From NCBI GenBank assembly GCA_037074705.1, contig CM073591.1, positions 131,385,032 through 131,449,031 on the forward strand: a DNA stretch of 64,000 nt, read 5' to 3'. The notes below the pieces were generated by a model, which had not been told where the DNA came from, ran no database searches, and saw nothing but the letters and a program-made list of their open reading frames with translations. Within the stretch, counting starts at the first letter, position 1. Each line of letters opens with the position of its first letter. Source of the DNA: Zhengitettix transpicula. Taxonomy: Eukaryota; Arthropoda; Insecta; Orthoptera; Tetrigidae. Of the stretch, positions 1 to 11,400 are shown piece by piece. Position numbers and translations under genes: made by a program.

Positions 1-672
1 GTGATCTAAATAACCAAGTGTAGATTTAAAAGGTCAAAGGGTGAGAGAACAGATTCAAAATAATCCATAACGGGCAAATTTTGCTAGGCTGATCTGGATG
101 TCAGACGAGAATTGATTGGACGTCGTAGGTTGGTAGGAATGGCCAACTGCCTTTTTTGTGGTAGGTAGAGGCCCAGGGTGAATTTTTGCTAAGTAAAGTT
201 AGCGTGTAACTACGTGTAAATGATAAAAAATCAGTGAGTGAATAAAGCTGGAGAGGTGAAAGTCACCAGAGAATTGAAAGATGTAGTGGATAACCCAGGG
301 TGACCAGATTGGTGGAGGGCAGCCGACGCCATAACACATTTTGAGACAGGCAAACACTGAACATGTGTACTGAGAGATAAATCAATGGGGAGTATAAGCA
401 AAAATTATTTGCATTCAATTTCACTTTCGCTCTCAGTTTGAAAAATCATTTTTATACATTCTGTTCGGTCAAAATGTGCTGTGATTTTTATTTCGTAATA
501 AATTAATACATAAGTCTAGTGTCTTATACTTTATTAAATATTTATTCAATTACATAAGAACCACTATTCTTCAATTTTTGTGCAAATTTTGGACTATTCA
601 TTACGACATAGAGCGCTATTACATATATATTATGTATATATTTTAGTTCCTAGATTATTCTCTTTTATTAAA
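1..672. other. AT-rich stretch, nothing recognised
   Basis: I see no coding frame, inverted repeat or copy of the repeat families found elsewhere in the window. The first 350 bases are somewhat richer in G and purines than the rest, without a recognisable element. Confidence 0.5.
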
Positions 673-1268
673 TACTAGCTGGGTGTCCGGCGTTGCCCGG
701 GTTGTCAACCATCCACAACACCCAATTTGACTCCAATCTCGGTTGCTTTTGAGTTATTTTTATGTTAAGTACCTTGATCCCCTAACCCTAAATGGGTTGA
801 AATTATACACAGAGAACATGTAGATAAATTTTAAGAATCTAATTGATCCCGAAAAATATTTATTCGACGCAAATATCGGCCGTGTTGGCATGTTTGAAAA
901 TTTCCACTCCGTTCCTCCCTCGCCCCTTAGTGTTAAATGGCAAGTTGGATGTCATGATTAAACTCAGCGACATCCATAACCCTGAATTTGACTCCAATCT
1001 CGGTTGTATTTATGTTATTTTCTTGTAACGCCCTTCCACCCCTATCCCTAATGATGCTCCTTTTCCATATTTATCCGACTTAAATATCGGCCGTTTTTGC
1101 ATATTTAAATATTTGCACTACTGTCCATTCCTAGGGGTGGTAGACGTGTCTCCTGGTCGCAAAGAACACGTGTGCGAAATTTGGTGAAATTTGCTCCACC
1201 TTTTTTGAATTGTAAGGGGAACGAACATACATACATACAAACAAACAAGCAGTTTTATTTATTACAAG
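673..1268 (+). repeat. Dispersed repeat C, copy 1
   Basis: The copy begins with TACTAGCTGGGTGTCCGG, passes through a segment about cagcgacatccataaccc and ttgactccaatctcggttg, and ends in a CATA/CAAA-rich tail at about 1215-1245. The tact-segment followed by the gactccaatctcggttg segment occurs twice inside the copy, so the repeat has internal sub-repeats. Related copies lie near 27.7, 28.7, 40.1 and, reversed, 56.5 kb. It has no coding capacity. The start resembles the tactagctg...gcccgg ends of widespread animal repeats, but I cannot assign it to a class. Confidence 0.7.
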
Positions 1269-1732
1269 AAAATTCGATTCGATAATGGTTACAGTGGCAG
1301 TTTTTAGAAACTTGGAACCTATCGAAATGTAATGGACCAAAAGAGAGTAATATTAGATAAACAAATAGTCAAATAACGGAAAAATGAAGTGATAATAAAA
1401 ATATGACAAACGACTAACAAAACGTTCACTTAATACCCGTATGAAGGAAAATATGTCGAATATCAAGCTTACTATTAACAAAAATCTTTAGTCTCCAAAA
1501 CTATCATTAATTCGAAACTTTAATTTGATTTGCAAAATGCTAAGATTTTAGATGCTGAAGACAGGTACCAATACAGACTTATATCAGAAATACTCCACAT
1601 TAAATCTAACATCACTGCAATTAACGTGCACACTGACACTATGAAACTCAACAATAGTTTGTTGTAATATTTTTTCTGGATACGTTTTTTTGAAAAAAAT
1701 TTTGATTTTTAAATTATTTCAATAGTTGTTTT

Positions 1733-1856
1733 TCTCGGGCTTCTAATCGAGTAAACAATTGTATTCGCGAGGTTTCGATGACATTCACTGCCATCGTCTT
1801 ATAGTAATAACAATTGCGTCGCGAATACAATCGTTTACTCGGTTAGAAGCCCGAGA
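1733..1856. repeat. Foldback element with GAAAC core
   Basis: Two arms of about 40 bases (1733-1772 and 1818-1856) are inverted copies of each other with few mismatches and share tctcgggcttctaa at the outer end. On the minus strand the left arm contains a 4-bp stem (GATG...CATC) followed directly by GAAAC. That is the layout repeated in several other foldbacks of this window. Confidence 0.75.
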
Positions 1857-1904
1857 AGACTTTATTCAGTTGTTTAACTCTGAAAATATTTAATATATCA
1901 TTAA

Positions 1905-2860
1905 ATAGGGGAGAAATAAATCACAATTATTAATAATTTATATTTTATTAACACACAATAAACAAACATTAACTTCCTGTTCTCGTTATCAATTTAAGTA
2001 CCACGGCTATTTTACAAAATAAATAAAAAAAGAACAAAATAATGATAATAAACACAGACAAATTCTGACAGGGATTTGTGGGCCAAAATACGGCGGTCAT
2101 GTGAATTTAATGAATGGATTTGGATAGCACTATTTCAGGTATATTACCACTTGCAGATCTGACCAAGTCAAGACTTCGCAGATGGCTCTTGAGAACGCTG
2201 CAACCCCATGTATTTCTTGGTGAACGGGTCACTCAGCTGGTCTCCAGGTTTTGTCAGCAGGACAGCTCCATAATCTACTCAAAAACTCGGCTCTCCAAAC
2301 CGCAATCACTATCCGAAACTTGAAAACTAACTTCTCACAAGCAGACTAATTTCTAGCGTATCCGAACAGACTTCCGCTCCAAACCTCAAAACTATCCAAC
2401 TGAAAACTGAAATATAATTCCCCATAAATTAAAACCAACTATCTCTCCACAAACTAAAACTAACTTCTCAAAACTAAAATCTAACTGCTTCTCGCTTATT
2501 CTACCAGCTTCTTTACACCTCGGTTTTTCGAAATTTCCGCCACTGTCTTGGATTCAACAAATTTAGCCAATAAGTACTAGATTTGTGCCCAACAAATCTC
2601 AATTTCTTAATTAGCCTCACCCTATACGGTGTTCACATGACCAAAATCAGAGTCGTTTGGAAGGCACGGTCGCGATGGCGCCAATCTGGTCGAGCATCTT
2701 GTGTGAGCGTGCTAAAATCTGGAGACCAAAGATTAGCCAAAGATTACACACAATATAATAATCTCTACTAAGGATTACCGCGCCGGGGTTGTTTCCGTAT
2801 CTCCGAGTGTCCGGGAAGCGAGCATTGACCCTCGCCAGGCCCAAGCCGAGAATATTAACT
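1905..2860. repeat. Dispersed repeat F, copy 1 (possible LTR)
   Basis: The block matches 31105-31828 in order: an AT-rich start with cctgttctcgttatcaattt, then gggccaaaatac, then a GC-rich end with ccggggttgtttcc and gcattgaccctcgccagg. It holds no recognisable reading frame. The second copy has roughly GTCAC...GTGAC termini, which would suit an LTR, but in this copy the ends are too worn to fix. Confidence 0.55.
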
Positions 2861-3712
2861 TTGTTGTATGGTATTTATATTATCACTTCATTATGTCTGT
2901 TATTTGGCAACTTATTTATCTAATTTGAATACTTTTAACACAGATATTACAATCTCTACGTATTCAATTTTAGTGAAATTTATGAACAATAGTGGAATAT
3001 AACAATGTATTGATTGGTTTTTGTAGCTACTTTTTGCAAAGAAATTTATTATAATCAGTTTTATCTTAAAACCTACGTAATTTATATTCTAATTAAAGAT
3101 AGTGTTGGAAATGTATTTTCGAACCCCGGACCTGAAGCAAGAGATAATTTGGACAACTTCCCGAAACTTGTGTGGCTGCCTTGTCGTGGAAGGTCTGTTC
3201 CCACACACAGACCCGGACGTAATGAGATTCCGGGCGGAAACAATGCGTGTGTCTCCGTCTCATAAGCCACCACAATGAGGACAGCCGATAAGGGAGGTCG
3301 ACCACATTGTTAACACTCAATTGTCGCCTCAATAGCAAGGCTCTCCTTTCACTCACGGGCAGACACTTTCACTCGTGTGTCACTGTCGACCGTCGGACAG
3401 AAGACCTCATAGCGCGTTCACAACTCGCATCTTTCATAAAGTAGTGTCCACTTTGCTTTGAGCAGCGGCCTCATCCTCAGGACTGCTTTCAGCACATATA
3501 CGACAAAAATACCTCGAGAATGGATTCCTGTAGTTAAGTCTGCAACAAGAAAAATAAAGAAGCCTATTAAAATAAGCACGATTAGAGGGGCAAGAAGCTT
3601 TTGCTGTGAATGTACTAATGCTTTTATTTAAACTAGATTGCTAATATAACATAGAAATTCTAATAAAAATAATATTAATAAACACGACGTTTAAGCTGGA
3701 AAACTTTAAATA
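2861..3712. other. Unassigned stretch with a GC-richer island
   Basis: Bases 3120-3430 are clearly richer in G+C than their surroundings and have no in-window relative. Short open frames exist on both strands there but resemble nothing I know. The rest is plain AT-rich DNA. Confidence 0.4.
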
Positions 3713-3822
3713 GAGATACGATTGTTAAGAAAATTAAGAAGTGCCTAATGTGTTTTCCTAAAAACACGATAATCCACATCGAAACGTCCAAAGCCTTTAA
3801 ATTTTCTTAGTAATTGTATCTC
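3713..3822. repeat. Small inverted repeat enclosing ATCGAAACGTCC
   Basis: Arms of 23 bases (3713-3735 and 3800-3822) match in inverted orientation at about 20 positions. Between them lie a hairpin-like gtgttttcctaaaaacac and then catcGAAACGTcc, the same GAAACGT core as in the other foldbacks. Confidence 0.55.
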
Positions 3823-3920
3823 AAGAACATTAAAGAACACAATGTCTACAAGACAAAAAAACAATAAATTAAAGAACAGTATAACAGACGATAACAAATT
3901 AATTTTGAACAATATAATTT

Positions 3921-4110
3921 AAAACAATAAAAAAGATGGCCAATTAAGGCAAAACAAGTGATAATATAAATACCGCACAACGTTTGTGAGATCCTTGTCC
4001 TGTCCATCAGGTGCTAAGAAGAGCATAGAGCGACACAACTGCTTTTCACTTTTATCAAATTTATATTATCACTTATTTTGTCTGTATTTGGCTATATTTC
4101 GTATTATTCT
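3921..4110. repeat. Foldback family D, copy 1
   Basis: The left arm runs gatggccaatt...ataccgcacaacgttt and the right arm ...attatcacttattttgtctgtatttggctat. The centre carries gagcatagagcgacacaactgc, shared with the full-length copy at 15.9-16.3 kb. The right arm lacks its GAAAC core segment, so this is a deletion derivative. Confidence 0.7.
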
Positions 4111-4329
4111 TTTTCAATCAGACGTAATTTTTTTTATTTCAATATAATTTAAAAGTGGGTACACGTTTCGATGCATCGACTGACGATATTATTGACAAAT
4201 ATCACAAGAATTAATCGACTAACTTAAAGTTTGTCCGGAAAGTAATTTCGTTTTTTTTTGAGAATGAAAGACGATTTTATTATAGAGAATAAATGTTTTA
4301 TTGAATTATATATAGTCCATTCAGGTTCA

Positions 4330-5530
4330 ATACCTTTTGCCATATTTCTGGAAAGAGCATAATTCCACGCTCATAAAATTTTTGTTCCTTGCAGTCAAGA
4401 AACTGATCTAAGTGATTGTTGAATTCATTTGAAGTAAAGGTTTTTTCCGTCTAAACAATTTTGTAGAGACCGGAACAAATAATTATCAGAAGGTGCCAGA
4501 TCTGGAGAATATGGTGGGTGTGTTAGTACAACCCATCCAAGCTGTAAAAGCTTTTTGCGAGTTACCAAACTTGTATGAGGTCTCGCATTATCTTGGTGGA
4601 ACACTACAACTTTTTTATTATTATTTACAATTTATAGTCGCATTAAGCTATTGGTAATTACCGACTTACATCTGTTGTGTTTTAAATTTGCGTTACATTT
4701 AAATTACTTTATATAAATCAGTTTTCATAGTAAATTCTATAAGGTTGTTTATGGCTGTGGGTGAGGTGCAGATCTCCATCATTGAACGGGCGGCTATTGT
4801 TGATCTTATGTAGCTATATCTGGGGCAGTCAAAGAGGATGTGAGCAATTGTTGTGGTCTCGTTGCATGAGCTGTATACCGGCTGCGGAGATCTGGAAATC
4901 AAGAATGAGAGAACACCTTTTGTAATTGATCACTTCAGGCCTTTTCTGTTTAAGTGATCGTTCAATTTGTCCAGCGGATGACAACACACTTCAGAGTTGA
5001 TCTTTCTGTTGTCCCGTAGAAGCTGAAAAAAACTATTGCTTTGAAATCCCACCAAACAGATAACATCACATTTTTTGGTGAATATTTGCATTCGAAGTTC
5101 TTTGTACCGGCTATATTTTTTACTCCATGATCTCTTGCGTTTAACATTATTGTAGCCAACCTATTTCTCGTCCTCTGTGATGATGCGCTTCAATGAAAAA
5201 TTCCCTAACGCTTGAAAATCAAATCACAAACGTCAACGAGAATGTAAGAACATGAGGTATGAGGGACCCATTATGTCGAGCTTTGAGATTAAACCAATGC
5301 GTTTCAAATTATCACGAAGGTCGAATTCGATACATATAACCTCACGAGTTGTCCTTCGCCGGTTTGCATCAATTAATGTCTTTATGGTGTCTTCATCAGC
5401 CTTCCATTACGTGATGCATCTTCAACATCAAAATTTCTCGATCGAAATTTTGCCAACCAGTTTTGGCACTGGCGTACTGTCAATACATATTCTCCGTACA
5501 CATAGGATAATTTTATTTCTTGCTTGAACA
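4330..5530 (-). pseudogene. Mariner transposase, broken and interrupted
   Basis: Mariner transposases excise and reinsert their own element at TA sites using a catalytic D,D34D triad. On the minus strand I read, in order: an N-terminal DNA-binding part near 5380-5480 (CQNWLAKFRSRNFDVED); the middle near 4960-5160 (SPKNVMLSVWWDFKAIVFF, then CHPLDKLN); and the C-terminal part near 4500-4610 (VVFHQDNARPHTS and HPPYSPDLAPSDNYLF). The catalytic region shows DNARPHT and SPDLAPSD, where mariners keep their second and third acidic residues. The frame is lost several times, and a LINE fragment sits between the LNRKRPE-like and VVFHQDN motifs. The gene is dead. Confidence 0.88.
4612..4915 (-). mobile_element. 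5'-truncated non-LTR retrotransposon end inside the mariner
   Basis: On the minus strand the insert begins abruptly at about 4915. It encodes a C-terminal peptide with CNETTTIAHILFDCPRY (4699-4902), the C-x-H-I-x-C-P knuckle typical of the end of I- or jockey-type LINE ORF2, then a stop, a short 3' UTR and a tail of TAA-like repeats. The mariner frame is interrupted exactly here: the transposase reads ...NYKR before the insert and VVVFHQDN after it. A simple TAA tail is known for I-like elements, but the clade call is inference. Confidence 0.75.
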
Positions 5531-5782
5531 TTATTATTACCTTTTTGTTAGTAAAAAAAAAAGTAAAAAATGCCGAAAATGTTTCCTTTTACTCTCCATA
5601 TTTGAAAGGGTACCAAATAAAAGTACTTCATAGAATCAATCGAACTTTTTCACAAGCAAGCCTTGCTATATCGGTTGTCAAAATATATAATGATTATGTG
5701 ACTTATGTGTGAAGTTGAGTGTGACAAAACACAATCAAGTCCTCTGTTGCGAAAAAAAACGAAATTACTTTCCGAATGACCA

Positions 5783-6380
5783 TTTCTATTGTTCAAAATA
5801 AATTTTTGTTATTGTCTCTTAAACGGGTCGTTATTTGTCTCTGGGTTTAAAGTTTGTCTGTATGAAGGTAGTATTTATTATTAGATAGCTAATAAGTACG
5901 CACATCTCAAAATGCGTATATTCTCCAAATTTTATGTAAAAATAGTGACCACATTATGAAAATAGATAAAATGATAACAGACAGATGATCTTGTCCCCAG
6001 GACCAGTTGCTTTTCACTATCAGTGATTAACGCAGAACAGGGATTTATCTATTTGGACACCCTTGACAATTTTTATTGTCAATAGACCGCTAAATTTTTG
6101 TATTATAATGCATAAATAAAAAATTTAATGCCTTGATTGTGGTTTCTTCTTTCTCATAATACATTTTATACCCGATGTAAAATTAGTTAATAATAATCGT
6201 AAATCACCGTATTCTATAACATTTATTTGATTTCTAGTTTTTATGCATAAATTGTTAACGCGACTAAATCCTGTCTCGATCAAGTGAGACTACGAAAAGC
6301 TAAAAGTAATGGTTTGACGGTAGCGGTAAATTTGCGTGTTTTTTTTTATATCTACATTTCCAACCTTTTTATAATAATAT
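5783..6380. other. AT-rich stretch, nothing recognised
   Basis: No repeat copy or coding frame is visible between the mariner right end and the reverse-transcriptase remnant. Confidence 0.5.
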
Positions 6381-6414
6381 AAGGAATTTCACACAATGTG
6401 TAAAGTTATTTGGG

Positions 6415-7262
6415 TCACTCTTTACAAAATTCTGTCATTGAGATAAATCTTCTGGAACACCAATATGCGTGATATCTGTCACACATCATTTCACATAATT
6501 CACAAACACAATTCACATCTGGTTGATGAAAGATTTTTGATTTACAAATCTTGTGGTGAAAACCGTGCACGGCGAAACGGGTTACTGTGTGTCGTAGTTC
6601 GTATGATGCTCTCCTCCATTCGTTTGTCATCATGGCGGTGGTACTGTAGAAATCGTCCTTTAGCTCTTGGATTACGTGTTGATATGTAGGTGTAGATGGC
6701 AAAGTTAACCCTGATGTATAGCGTAGGTTCCCTTGCGAGTTCATATGCAAGTTCTTTCTATTTAGTTTCTCCCATATTAATTCCAAACCGTATGTGACTA
6801 TTGGGGTGACTTTTTCTTTGTAGAGGGAGATGGCCGTGTCTACGGAGAGTTGTCTTGCATTGCTCTGATAGCTGCGATTACTTTTTCTTTCACGTGTAGT
6901 GTGAATGTGCTTCCTGTCGGTTGTAAGGTTATCCCATGGCACTTGAAGCTGTTTGTAACACTTATTGGTCTGTTGCCGAGGTATAAAGTGTCTTTCGAGC
7001 TGTGTCTGCCACCTTTCCTGAATATCATTGCTGCTGTCTTTTGAAGGTTTATTTCTAGTTCATTTTCTTGAGCCCAGTTCGTTAGATTGTTTAAGGCCTC
7101 TTGTAGATCTTGTCTGGAGGTTGCTGTGATGACCATGGCATCTGCATACACATAGAGACGCTTGTTTTCTGTTGGTAGTGATTCGGCTATATCTGCAGTC
7201 GCAATATTAAACAATAACGGGCTTTGGTGGTCTCCTTGTAGAACCCCGTTTGTCGTCTGTAT
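6415..7262 (-). pseudogene. Non-LTR reverse transcriptase, 3' part, YADD mutated to YADA
   Basis: Reading on the minus strand from about 7262, TNGVLQGDHQSPLLFNIATADIA corresponds to the conserved G-V-x-Q-G-D-x-x-S-P-L-L-F block of non-LTR reverse transcriptases. It is followed by VYADAMVITATSRQDLQ, the catalytic YADD box with its last Asp replaced by Ala. The frame then continues ENELEINLQKTAAMIFRKGG. A frameshift near 6840-6940 moves the rest into another frame, which ends with CELCEMMCDRYHAYWCSRR, a C-terminal cysteine-rich knuckle. The 5' end is missing. The lost Asp and the frameshift show it is inactive. I cannot fix the clade. Confidence 0.82.
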
Positions 7263-8349
7263 TATTACATTTTATGTAACCACTTGTTTTAAAATAAATG
7301 TTAAAAACACCAGGTCAGAAAAAATTATTAACATATTTAAAACATAATATTTAGCAAACACAAGCGTTTCACCCCTAATTGGGACCTCTACAGGTGTACA
7401 ATTACAATTAAGTTATTTCGCCTGCAACACAAATTGCGGCCGGTGCTTTGAATAAATTTTATTTTGCTTTCTATGAAAATAACATGTGTTTTTTGAGAAA
7501 AGAATATGTTTTTATACATACCTGACTCCTGGTAGAAATTATTATTCATGTAACTATCACAAGAAATAATACTGTTTCACTTTACACTGATAGAAACGAG
7601 AACATAGCTTGTAATTACTAGTAATATATGAATGCCGTCCAGTAATAATTTGAGGCTCCTGAACTCAGCAAGGATATGCGTATTTTAATATTACGAAATA
7701 TTTGAAACAGTATGTCACGAAATTTACTTCGTTCAATGTTTGTAATTGAACGCAAGATTAAACATCTATATTTTATTTCAATGTTCGTAAATTAAAGTAT
7801 GCGAAATCTTATTCCCAACCTGAGAGAAAACGAAAAGTCGTGTATTATTGCAAAAGGTTCGCCTCGTAAATTGTCTGAGAGTTATTGGCTTTGTTAATAG
7901 ACCACTTAAATAAAAGATATTTAATTGTATAATAAACCGAGTTATAAGTTCTCCGTCGTCCAGCGTTTATTTGGAGCGTTCCTAGAATGGTGACAGAGAA
8001 GCCGCCCCTTAATAACGCCCACGTTACGACTTCCGCTCCACTAGTTTTCTATAACGTTTCGCAAAACGCTAACAGACTATAACAATATTTAATTGTAAAT
8101 TCAATATCATCGTTTGGCTCCCCTTTACTTTTAACTTAAAAAGCTGTTTTACAGGCAATATTTTGAAATGTCACCGCAAGACGTTTTTTTATAAAACTAA
8201 GAGAATTATAAGCTTCACTTGAGTAAACAGAATATGTTTTAATATACACTTTTAATTAAAAATGGAAACGTTAGTAAAACACATACATTCGAGCTTTACG
8301 TATTTTTTCTTATCATAATACAGTTATTATGTGTTATACTTTATCTGTC
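7263..8349. other. AT-rich stretch, nothing recognised
   Basis: About 1.1 kb of AT-rich DNA with no coding frame and no relative elsewhere in the window. Confidence 0.5.
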
Positions 8350-8965
8350 TACGTACGAGAGTCGTCCCAGAACTACCCGACTTGTCGGGTGGTGGGCCTA
8401 ATATACAAATCTTGTAAAGCTTAAACTTGAAGACGTCACATTGTTTAGTGTTTGACATTTATCAAAAGTGAACCTTCTCAGTGAAATTTGGAAACAATAA
8501 AAAAAAATTGGTCACTGTTATGTGATGCAATACTTTTATTTAAACGGTCTCAGACTAACCAATAACGAAGTTGAGCTGGATTCTACTCTGGGGGAATTTG
8601 CTGCTTCGTTTACAACAATAAAATATTGGGCGGTGGGCTTAAAACGAGGTCGTACGAGCTGTCAAGACGATCATCGCAGTGGTCGACCAAATGAAGTCAC
8701 CATGTCATAAATTGTGACTGGATGACAGTCGACTGAAAGTACGCGAGATAGCAGACGAGGTAGGCATTACATCGCATATTGACTGAAAATTTGGACATGA
8801 GAAAGCTGTCCCAAGATGGGTGCCGCGTTATCTTACAATGGAACAAAAAAAATCGTCTTGAGAATGTTTACATCAAGTGATTGGTGACGGTCCATAGCAA
8901 TAAAGCCGAGTCCTTGCGTCGATTCATAACTGGGATTACCGTAATTTTAGGAAGAAAAACCTCAA
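8350..8965 (+). pseudogene. Mariner remnant 2, N-terminal half of transposase
   Basis: A mariner-like end (acgagagtcgtcccagaac) is followed by a plus-strand DNA-binding domain: FTTIKYWAVGLKRGRTSCQD, then DHRSGRPNEVT (8522-8710). After a stop come fragments matching LKVREIADEVGI, LTENLDMRKL and NKAESLRRFI in shifting frames. The block breaks off near 8965 before the catalytic core. Motif wording differs from the 4.2-5.8 kb element, so it is a different mariner lineage. The element is 3'-truncated and dead. Confidence 0.85.
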
Positions 8966-9125
8966 AATCTCCCCCTCCCCTCAACGTCGAAAAACATTCG
9001 TTTCTGTTTATCTTTCATTTATATTTATAATAAACTTCTGTGTTAAGTAAATTATATGCACAAATAAGTACATGTGAGATGTCATCCCAGTGGTGGGATC
9101 CCCAAAATTACTTATTACTATATAG

Positions 9126-9560
9126 TTAATATTTTGTATACATGTATAGTTCTAGAGGACTGAGTCTTTTTAGTCTGTTAGTGGAGTTGCTGTTGTCCAG
9201 CAGGTTCATAGCGAGAAAGTTTGTAAGTTTTTCTAATCTTTTAATATATTTAGCACTCGTGCACTTCACTTCTTCTTTCACCGTTTTTACATGGAGATCC
9301 GGATGGATGACCTCGTTTCTAACATACCATGGAGCATCCTTAGAGTCTTTGACTGGAATCTTTGTAGAATTTCTAAGTTGGCTTAACTTGTATGTCCAAA
9401 TAGGCTTTAGCATGCTTTTGTAGAATTGCTTTATGCCTAGTTGCTTCCGTTTACGTAATATATGTTTTTTTCCAAGTTAGTTAGTCTACAGTCGAGGTGC
9501 ATACCAAGGTAGCGGAGGTCTTCTGCTTGAAGAAGTGCTGTATTGTTTAGTGACACTGGT
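9126..9560 (-). pseudogene. Jockey-type LINE, C-terminal fragment
   Basis: The minus strand reads AEDLRYLGMHLDCRLTN (about 9480-9545), then LKPIWTYKLSQL, DAPWYVRNEVIHPDL and HVKTVKEEVK, ending near 9126. These are the landmarks of the jockey ORF2 C-terminus: YLGMHLDRRL, LKPIWTYGIQLW and DAPWYV...TVKEEI. Frameshifts and a deletion between LKPIWTY and DAPWYV make it non-functional. Its 5' side stops exactly where the (AAAAT)n tail of the neighbouring LINE begins, suggesting that LINE jumped into it. Confidence 0.87.
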
Positions 9561-9562
9561 GA

Positions 9563-11400
9563 TTTTATTTTATTTTATTTTATTCCGTTAGTCCTCGTAT
9601 GAGGAAATAGGATTCGTCAATACATAAAATTAAAATATAATTATTGGATGCTACAATTATAATTAATTAAAAGTTAACATAAAAATACTAAAATTCGGTA
9701 ACACACAAATTTCCCTGTCCAACATAAGTAAAATATATTAATAATAACAGAAATAATAATTCTTTAACTAAACTAAGGGTATAATATAATATTTACATTT
9801 CTAATAAAAATATTAAATATGTTCTAGTAAATAATTAATTATTCGAGAATTGAATATCATAAAATATAGAATTTTCCCATCACACAAAAATAATTACAAA
9901 ACCTGACACACGCACACTAGAAGGAAACACACGACGGACAAGTCACTTCACGAAACAGAGCGACGAGGAATCAGCAAACTCCAGGCCGTTCATGAAACAA
10001 ACAAACAAAAGAGCAGAAAGACCAACAGAGACTACGCAAGTTATGAAGTAAGTAGTTTTATTAGCAACACATTGAACACTTTTGCAGGTTTTTTTAAATT
10101 AATTATTAGGGTAACGATCTAGAAACTCCTGTACTGAGTAAAACGCGGCTTTCAGGAGAATATTTTTACATTGAATCCCAAAAATCTTGTAGTTATTACT
10201 CTTCTTAACATCTGATGGGAGACAATTGTATAAAATTATCCCTGAGTGGTGAATACTTCTCCGGTTAAGAGCAAGGCGATGCTGAGCGATTTCTAATCTC
10301 ATAATCGAGAGACTCGCCATTCCTTTGAAAAAGATTTATGTTCCGCTTAACAAACTTTAAAATTTCCTCAATAAACACGCTGGGAAGAGTTAATATTCTC
10401 AGACTTTTGAAAAACGATTTACAACTGGACTTATTATCCGTATTAGAAAGTATTCTGATGGTACGCTTTTGCAACTTGAATATTTCAATGCTCCTGGAGC
10501 AATTGCCCCAATTTGCAATGCCATAAAACATAAGGGAATGGAAATACGCAAAGTACTCCATTTTCGTAGTTTTGATGTCAACATGTTGCATTAAGGTTCT
10601 GAGACAATAACAAGCCGAACTTAGTTTCCCAGCAAGCAGATCTACCTTGTGATTCGACTTGAAATTACTATCAATCTGAAGACCCAGAAAAGGCGCCTCA
10701 GCCGAGAACATCTCTAGAAGGTTGTTACTACCATCCGCTGAGAAATGGACGAACTTGGTTTTATCTAGCTTTAGTGATAATTTATTGACTTTAAATCACA
10801 CGTTTAGTTTGTCAAGAGTGATGTTTACGTTTCTAACAAGATTATCAACATTTCTATCTGCAAACACTACATTTGTATCATCCGCGTAGAGAGTTGATTT
10901 CAGAAGATGTAAGAATCCTGGTAGATCATTAATATAAAGAATGAAAAGCAAAGGCCCAAGAATTGAGCCTTGATGAACATCGCAAGTAATTAATTCCCAA
11001 TCAGATAAATGAAATGCCCATCTTTAGTTTCGACCGCTACCTATTGTTTACGATTTTTTAGATATGATTTTAGGAGGAGTAAGGCGTTTCCCCTTACCCC
11101 ATAATATTATAACTTTCTTAGTAAAATTTCATGATCAACCGTTTCGAATGCCTTAGACATATCAGCAAATATTCCCGCTACTTTCAATCCCTCATGCAAT
11201 TAATTTTGAATAAAGTCGTACATTGCACTATTTGTGGATTTTCCTTTGAGGAAGCTATGCTGGGAGGAACTTAAAATATTATATTTGCTCAAGAAATTAT
11301 GTAATTTGACGTGAATTATTTTTTCAAAAATTTTGGCAGAGGTTATGATGTTACGCAACTGACTTTTCTCTCCAAGGAATGGGCCAAAACCGCGTTTACA
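9563..11400 (-). mobile_element. 5'-truncated non-LTR retrotransposon with RT, 3' UTR and AAAAT tail
   Basis: On the minus strand the frame from about 11400 gives FEKIIHVKLHNFL, FADMSKAFETVDHEILL (palm motif A), VHQGSILGPLLFILYINDLPG and STLYADDTNVVFADR (catalytic box, 10865-10900). It continues DKTKFVHFS, then FLGLQIDSNF, KMEYFAYFHSLMFYGIANWG, EIFKLQKRTIRIL and DYEIRN, and ends ...FYSVQEFLDRYPNN at 10099. Visible damage: a TGA in place of a Trp codon at 10796-10798, and frameshifts near 10990 and 10290. Because only a few lesions are present, the copy is moderately young. A 3' UTR of about 0.5 kb ends in a TTTTA tract at 9563-9585, the antisense of an (AAAAT)n tail. The same 3' UTR recurs at 51745-52080 and a related C-terminus at 52130-52692. 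It belongs broadly with jockey/CR1-like LINEs. Confidence 0.88.

Larger units (their letters stand above)
4231..5780 (-). mobile_element. Mariner transposon, interrupted by a LINE fragment
   Basis: Both ends carry the same terminal inverted repeat with the core CGGAAAGTAATTTCG followed by a T run (4231-4259, and inverted at about 5750-5780). Between them the minus strand encodes a mariner-type transposase in pieces. Subtracting the inserted LINE tail at about 4612-4915 leaves roughly 1.25 kb, the usual size of a mariner. The TA target duplication is not clear, so the outermost bases are uncertain by a few positions. Confidence 0.88.
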
